Origin: Hybos culiciformis
Lineage: Eukaryota > Arthropoda > Insecta > Diptera > Hybotidae
Length of the DNA: 64,000 nt
Reading direction: 5' to 3'
NCBI GenBank assembly: GCA_964007475.1
Contig: OZ023273.1
Span: 68,962,445 to 69,026,444, forward strand
Shown: positions 58,487-64,000 of the stretch, in pieces
Position numbering within the stretch: position 1 is the stretch's first letter
How the letters are laid out: each line of letters opens with the position of its first letter
The notes under the pieces: model-generated
Seen by the model: the letters and a program-made list of their open reading frames with translations, nothing else
Told to the model about the DNA's origin: nothing
Databases searched by the model: none
Made by a program: the position numbers and the translations under genes

Positions 58487-58556
58487 CCCTCTTTTTGCCA
58501 TACTTTGAGTGTATTAGAAAAATCTGTTCTTATAATTTATTTGAATTCAAGCAATA
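58487..58556 (-). CDS. candidate start exon (MAKRG) of a minus-strand gene
   Basis: Minus strand: ATG at 58501, with A at -3 and G at +4, reads MAKRG and stops at a consensus donor, GGG|GTAAGTC (58481-58486 complement). An acceptor-like AAATCTTCAG lies 55 nt upstream, so the exon may hold 5' untranslated sequence from 58556. The end phase is 0, compatible with the microexon at 22213 or with exon b at 47604-47670. Only five codons are involved, so chance is a real possibility. Confidence 0.25.
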
Positions 58557-60719
58557 CTGAAGATTTAATGTTATTTAATTCATATATTTATATATTGTTT
58601 TTGAGAATTAATTAATTTAGCTTTACTTCAAAATAATATTTATTCTATTATTAAATTTATATATAATATATAATGGCGCCAACTTCATAATAGATTTATA
58701 TCACATTTAAATTTCCTATATCTTCTTTAAGGCTAACAATATAAAGTTTTCTTCTTTTTTTTCGGTTTTTTTTTTGCAACATTTAAATTTTATATCATAA
58801 TAATGATACAATTTCTTGTATAGCTTGATAATCTGGAAAGATTTACAAAATGAATTATGTGGAAACTTAAGGCGAAATAATTTGTTGAAAATTTGATTTA
58901 TATATGTGATGATATACGTATACGTACATATATATTTTTATTCTCATTCCATATAATTTATTGCAGTATTTATCAAACATACCTTGATATAAATTAATGG
59001 CATATTTTGATCACGTTATCATACTGTTACGTGACAAATTAAGGAAGGAAAGTAGCTTTAATCTGCAATTTTTTTCTCTTCCTTCCTATATATGTGTATG
59101 ATATGAAAATGTAATAAAAAATATCTTTTTAAACCCTTAATATCCTTAAGAAAATCAAAAAAAAAATAAAAAATAAAGTAAAAAATAAAAATAAAAATAA
59201 AAACAAGAAAAGAAGAAAAAAAAACGTTTTAATAGTTTCTTCTTCTCTTGACATACATTTCAAGGGTCAAAGTGAAAATCACACATGCAAAACATTAAGA
59301 AACTTTTTGGTACAAAAATCTTTACATATTAAATACATAATATATGTATGTAGCATATCAAGATAACAAAAGTAAAAAATCTTTTTATAACATTTAAAAT
59401 CAGGGTATACTTTGAAGCAGTCTGGTGTCCTTGAAATTTTTGCATAAAACTGACAACGTACCAATAAACATATAGGTATATGCTTTTATGTTAAACAATT
59501 AAGTTTGCAGACCTTATGACGCTAAGAACTTTCAATTTTAAATAAGAAAAGAAAAAGAAAACCAAAAACAATTAAATGTTTCACCAACGGTGAAACAAGA
59601 AGGGGTTTTACCTTATCTATACCTAATCTTAAAGCTAAAACATATAATTATTCATGTGATAACCCTAAGTATAATACCCTAGATTAATAAATTTTTAATA
59701 GAAAATAAATAAATAAATAAAATTGAAATAAAATTGCAAGGTGATGACATTATATATCTTATTTTCAATAAATAAATTCTGAAATTGATAAATTATTTTC
59801 ATGTGCAGGCTTTTATTAAGATTAACTTTATTTAGGTTTGAAATGAAATTTCAAATCAATTATTTTCTTGTAACAAAATTATAATATTGCATACTCAAAA
59901 ATACTTTTCAATGTGATAAATATTTAAGTTCCCCGAAAATTCTCAAACAGTAGTTATATTTATTCAAAAAAAAATTAATTTATGGAACATTTAAGTGCAA
60001 GGACCTTTGATTTCGAATCCTTAATGAAGGAGATAATTTTAATAATAAATGCAAAAAATAAAAAATATTAAATTTCTTTTTAATGACAAAAAAGTTTTTA
60101 ATATACCAAAAATCAATTAAATAAAAAAAAAAATATACATATATAATATACAATATTTTTATTCTTTTCATTTATAATATTATTTGACCACATTAAAAAT
60201 AAATTATTAAAAAAATATTTTTTATCAATTAAAATTCTGGTGGTTGTCTGGTCTGTGGTATTTTATTTATTCCTGATGTTGGTAATAATTATTATTTAAA
60301 CTTTTCAGAAAATTTTAAATTAATAAATTGAATAAAAAATATACATATAATGATATGATATTATCTTGTACCTGATAAATATATAGAGGTATATAAAAAA
60401 AATAATAAAAATAATAATAATCTCTGTGGTTAATTTATGTATAGGAAAAAGAAAATTGGGGTTTTTGATTTTATTTGATTTAAGCAATTTTAAGTATCTC
60501 CTTAGTCTGGAATAAATTTTAATTGATATACTTGATGTATTTGTGGGTAGTTCCAAGGAAACTGGCGGAAAAGTAAATAAAAAATATAAATTAAAAGAAA
60601 AATATTTCTGAGACTTAAATCAGTATTTGTTATATGCTTTAGACAGATAATAACTTTAACTTTCGAACTTATTCTCAAAGGGAACACGCATATTTCGAAT
60701 TTTTTGATTTTTCAAAGAA
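58557..60719. other. AT-rich DNA, nothing seen
   Basis: No gene or structured repeat supported. Confidence 0.45.
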
Positions 60720-60960
60720 TGTGTAGTGATCAAGTCATTCCTGTGTAAGCACACGAACCACGGGAATGACACCACGGTAATGACAAAAACACTGTTTTGC
60801 CTTAATTTATTGGAAATAATTCGAAATAATTAAAATTTTTAGTCAATTAAATTATAAGAAAAAACAAAGAAATCTAAATCAAATTGATTAAAACATATTT
60901 TTTATTAATTCAATTAAAAAACACTTACCACGGTAATAACAAAATAGGTGTAACTTATAG
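60720..60960. repeat. repeat with iterated CCACGGTAATGAC motif
   Basis: CCACGGGAATGAC, CCACGGTAATGAC and, 170 bp on, CCACGGTAATAAC lie in the same orientation, with TCATTCCTGTGT nearby. Possibly a small transposon with internal motifs. The ends are not defined. Confidence 0.4.
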
Positions 60961-63900
60961 AAAATTTTTAAATAACTGTTCACAACCGGTTTATTTTACT
61001 CGATTTAAATATCACAACTAACAATATCAAGTGGAAATATATTTACTTAATAAGTTATTTCCATTCGCCCAATATATCCCACATAAATTCCGTTATTTCA
61101 CTTACCGTTTCCATTACATTAAGTGGAATACGAAGTGGAATATATTGACATTTAAAAAAAAAAATAAATTTTATAATTTTTTTTTTATTACTTTTTCATA
61201 CAAAAAAAAATTTATTTACGTTTTTTTATTTATTTTTTTGTCACTTTGACAAAAAAATTTCTGACCAACCAAAAAATAATTTAAAAAAGTACCTAAAAAT
61301 GTACTTTTTTTCATAAATTATGTACTTTTTTTAATAAATTTGGAATCCGAACCCTAACTTAAGTAGAATATGAGAAAGGGAAATAGAAATACAGGAATTT
61401 ATTTTTATATGGAAATTTGCCTGAAATATTCCGGAAAACTGAATATTCCACAAATATTCCACTAATAGAAATAGGTTATAACTGACATTGCGATTTCAAA
61501 TTATATTAGGTACATATTTGTAATTTTTTTTTTTTAACATAATTCTAAGACGTTTAAAATACTTACTGAAAAAACCAATTAGTACTGTATTTTGTGAACT
61601 TTTTTAAATTTTGGAGAGTCTTTCACAGATTTTTTTATTAATAAATTTGTGAAACATTAAAATAACAAATTTTAGTTTTGAATACGAACCTTATACTTTG
61701 CAACAGCCACGAGATTGAAAAAATCAGTCTTTGTGCTGAAACTTTTGCTAATGAAACTTTTGCTAATGAAATGACAGAGAATATTTACATATTTTTTGTA
61801 TTTGTAAAATATTTACATATTTTTTTTGTATAATGTATTTTCAAGAATAAAATTATTAATACCTATACTGTTTTTCCAAGTAAATGTGGTAACATCGAGT
61901 CGGCCAGTTTTCGTGGAACTACCCTTGTATATTCATTATTATATTGTACATATATGTATGTATATTCATTATTATTATGTATTATTATGTATATGTAAAA
62001 CCACTTTTCTTATGTATTGTACAAAACTACTAGTAATTTATATATGAAAAGACAAAACTTGAAGTATATTTACTTAAAGTATGTTAAAAAAAAATTACAA
62101 AATATCTTCAAAATTTGAGATTGTAGAACTTTATAGAATTATATTTGTTTAACGATTATTTTTTTGCACACAAATAAGCAAAGGATGGAGGACCTTTGTA
62201 AAATGGAAGGCCAATTTTAATTTCAAAAATTGTAAGCAGGACGGATATTCATTCAATATTCAATACTTAAACCGTACATCGTAATTTGTCTCAATTTTTT
62301 TTAAATGCAATTTTATTATTATTAATTCGTTATTTAATAAAAAAAAAAACATTGATACTTTAAAACATAAAATAAAATAATGACATTATGATATTAAAAA
62401 AAATAATATGGAAGGTAGATAAGCAATTTAATGTGATAAGGCCACAAAACATATTTCAATAGGCCAATGAATTGTTTGTAAAATTAAATCAAAGCCTAAT
62501 AGAACTTAGCATTATTATTATAAAACGCACTTGCAAGTTAAACACATATCTATCCGTACTGCATATAATCTATATTATGGATTTTTAATACTTCAGGTCG
62601 GGATCATTTTCACATTGAATATTCAGAGAAAAAATATAGAAGTTATTCTAATAAGATTTCATTAAAAAAAAAAGAACTTAACTCGTTTTATAAGTTTTCA
62701 CTTTTCAATTATTAACTTTGAAAAAAAAAAAAAGGATTTACCTATTTTTGAAGTTCTTTTGAACTTAATGACATTTTTATGGTCAAGTAGTATATATTAT
62801 TATACATAATGTTATACATATAAACTTATATATAGGAACAAAGGACAATGAAATTCTATTCAACTTTCTTCTTTTTTTTTTTTTTTGCATAATTTTATTA
62901 AAAGTTTTTGAAAAATTTCTTCTTATCTTAAAAATTTTTTTTCATAAAAATATACAAAAAAAAAGGCAAACATATTTTGTTCTCCTGTGGGTTTATGATG
63001 GGCAAAAAAAAAAATTCTTTTCTATTTTTTTTTTTGACATACATAAATAAAAAATATTTAACGGGAAGTTTTTACTGAGTTTATTTTTTTTTTTTGCTTA
63101 AATTAAGAAAATATTTTCAAATTCTTTTGAGCTACTTTGGGAATTGAAATACCTTTTAAAATTCAAATTGACAAAATGAATAAATGATAAAAATTATTAT
63201 GACAAAAACAAAAAAAAAATAAATAAAAAGAAAATAAAATAAAATTTTCAAGAATAGAAATATATACATATATATAATATAATATACATACATATAAATA
63301 TAGGTACATTATACTATAAGCTATGATATGATTTATGTTTTTCTTTATTGTGAAAAGATTGTTTATAATGTATGTAGGTACTGGCAGCATTACTTGGGGA
63401 ATTCTACGGAAGTCTGAAGCAAAATTCGTTAATTTGATCATATTTTCTATTAATTAAGTGTTCTTTACTTTACAGAAGTTTTTTTTTCATTGCAGTAAAC
63501 CATATTGTTTCGTAATGTATACTTTTTCCAACCTTTTCCATCAAAAAATGGAGTATCTGGCACGCACTAAAATGCTTTATAACTATTAAACTACTGAGCC
63601 AAAATATGCATAATCTTGTTCACTTGACTCCAAGCAAAATTATGAAATTTTTCAGAGTGCGGTCATAAAATCTTCAGTCATAAGATCTCTATACAAATAA
63701 CATTGGGATTTTGTAACCGAAAACATTGGGAAATTGTGACCGTTCAGTTTGGCCAAGGGTTGGAATTAATTTCATAAATGATTTAACATTTTTATATGAT
63801 TCTGATAAAATCTAAAAAAAAAAAAAGTAAGCCCCGATTCGGTTCAGCAATTCGAACTGGAGTAGTTCTAAATTGAACAAAAACGGGTTTATGAATATAG

Positions 63901-64000
63901 AGCGGTTGTAGAAATAAGTTTTAAAAAAAAAAATAAGAAAATATTTTAAATTAAAATGTTGAAAACAATCTCCATGTTTTATTTTTGGGGTATTGTTTAT
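60961..64000. other. AT-rich DNA with repeat fragments
   Basis: Holds GGAATAT-rich repeat debris at 61060-61475 related to the MITE at 6317-6728, short tandem repeats at 61741-61770 (ACTTTTGCTAATGAA twice) and 61785-61835, and family D copy 2 at 62178-62472. No gene supported. Confidence 0.45.
62178..62472 (+). repeat. dispersed repeat family D, copy 2 (hAT-like)
   Basis: GGATGGAGGACCTTTGTAAA, CCAATTTTAATTTC, TTTAAATGCAATTTTATTAT and TGACATTATGATATTAAAAA align in order with 45193-45493. It ends AGGCCAATGAATTG, lacking the other copy's CCGCTCTG end. Confidence 0.6.

Noticed and set aside
1..64000. CRISPR array, bacterial operon, viral genome or rRNA
   Set aside because: No regularly spaced repeats with unique spacers, no tightly packed genes, no viral structural or replicase motifs, and no rRNA-like conserved sequence were seen.

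Overview
This window is about 80% A+T, non-coding for most of its length, and contains split-gene splice signals, non-LTR retrotransposons, a Penelope-like element, hAT/mariner/Harbinger/piggyBac-type transposons and tRNA-derived SINEs. It therefore looks like a large, transposon-filled insect genome (a fly is plausible; the species cannot be read from the sequence). There is no rRNA, CRISPR array, operon or intact long cellular open reading frame. One run of exactly 200 N (40286-40485) marks a scaffold gap.

Layout. 0-24 kb: AT-rich DNA carrying many small inverted-repeat transposons. Examples are a TA-flanked family at 1914-2202 and 10567-10799, a hAT relic at 4251-5574 enclosing a foldback-like element, a Tc/mariner-type MITE at 9468-9657, a piggyBac-like MITE at 11772-12103, a hairpin MITE at 14495-14736, a MITE at 18305-18618 and a hAT MITE with a perfect 8-bp target duplication at 23705-24106. 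25.6-32.4 kb: a nested cluster on the minus strand. It holds a nearly complete non-LTR retrotransposon (ORF1 with a PHD-type finger and zinc knuckles; ORF2 with endonuclease and reverse transcriptase; one stop and two frameshifts), apparently inserted in a Penelope-like element whose GIY-YIG endonuclease lies at 31725-32080. That element abuts a hAT transposase tail. 34.2-39.3 kb: a long inverted-repeat element whose left arm is split by a second, internally deleted non-LTR retrotransposon. 41.4-45.5 kb: four further inverted-repeat elements and solitary repeats. 46.2-48.5 kb: tandem repeats and an inverted-repeat element enclosing a short split coding segment. 53-54.7 kb: repeats and a second hAT deletion derivative with a perfect target duplication. 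55-64 kb: mostly featureless AT-rich DNA.

Cellular genes. The best host-gene signal is on the minus strand: a 42-bp microexon (22213-22254) and a terminal exon (18020-18127), both phase 0, followed by an AATAAA signal. A possible start exon (58487-58556) and another possible exon (57249-57291) lie far upstream on the same strand. If these belong together, most of the window is introns of one long gene. I do not recognise the product. All exon calls rest on splice-site and reading-frame inspection only.
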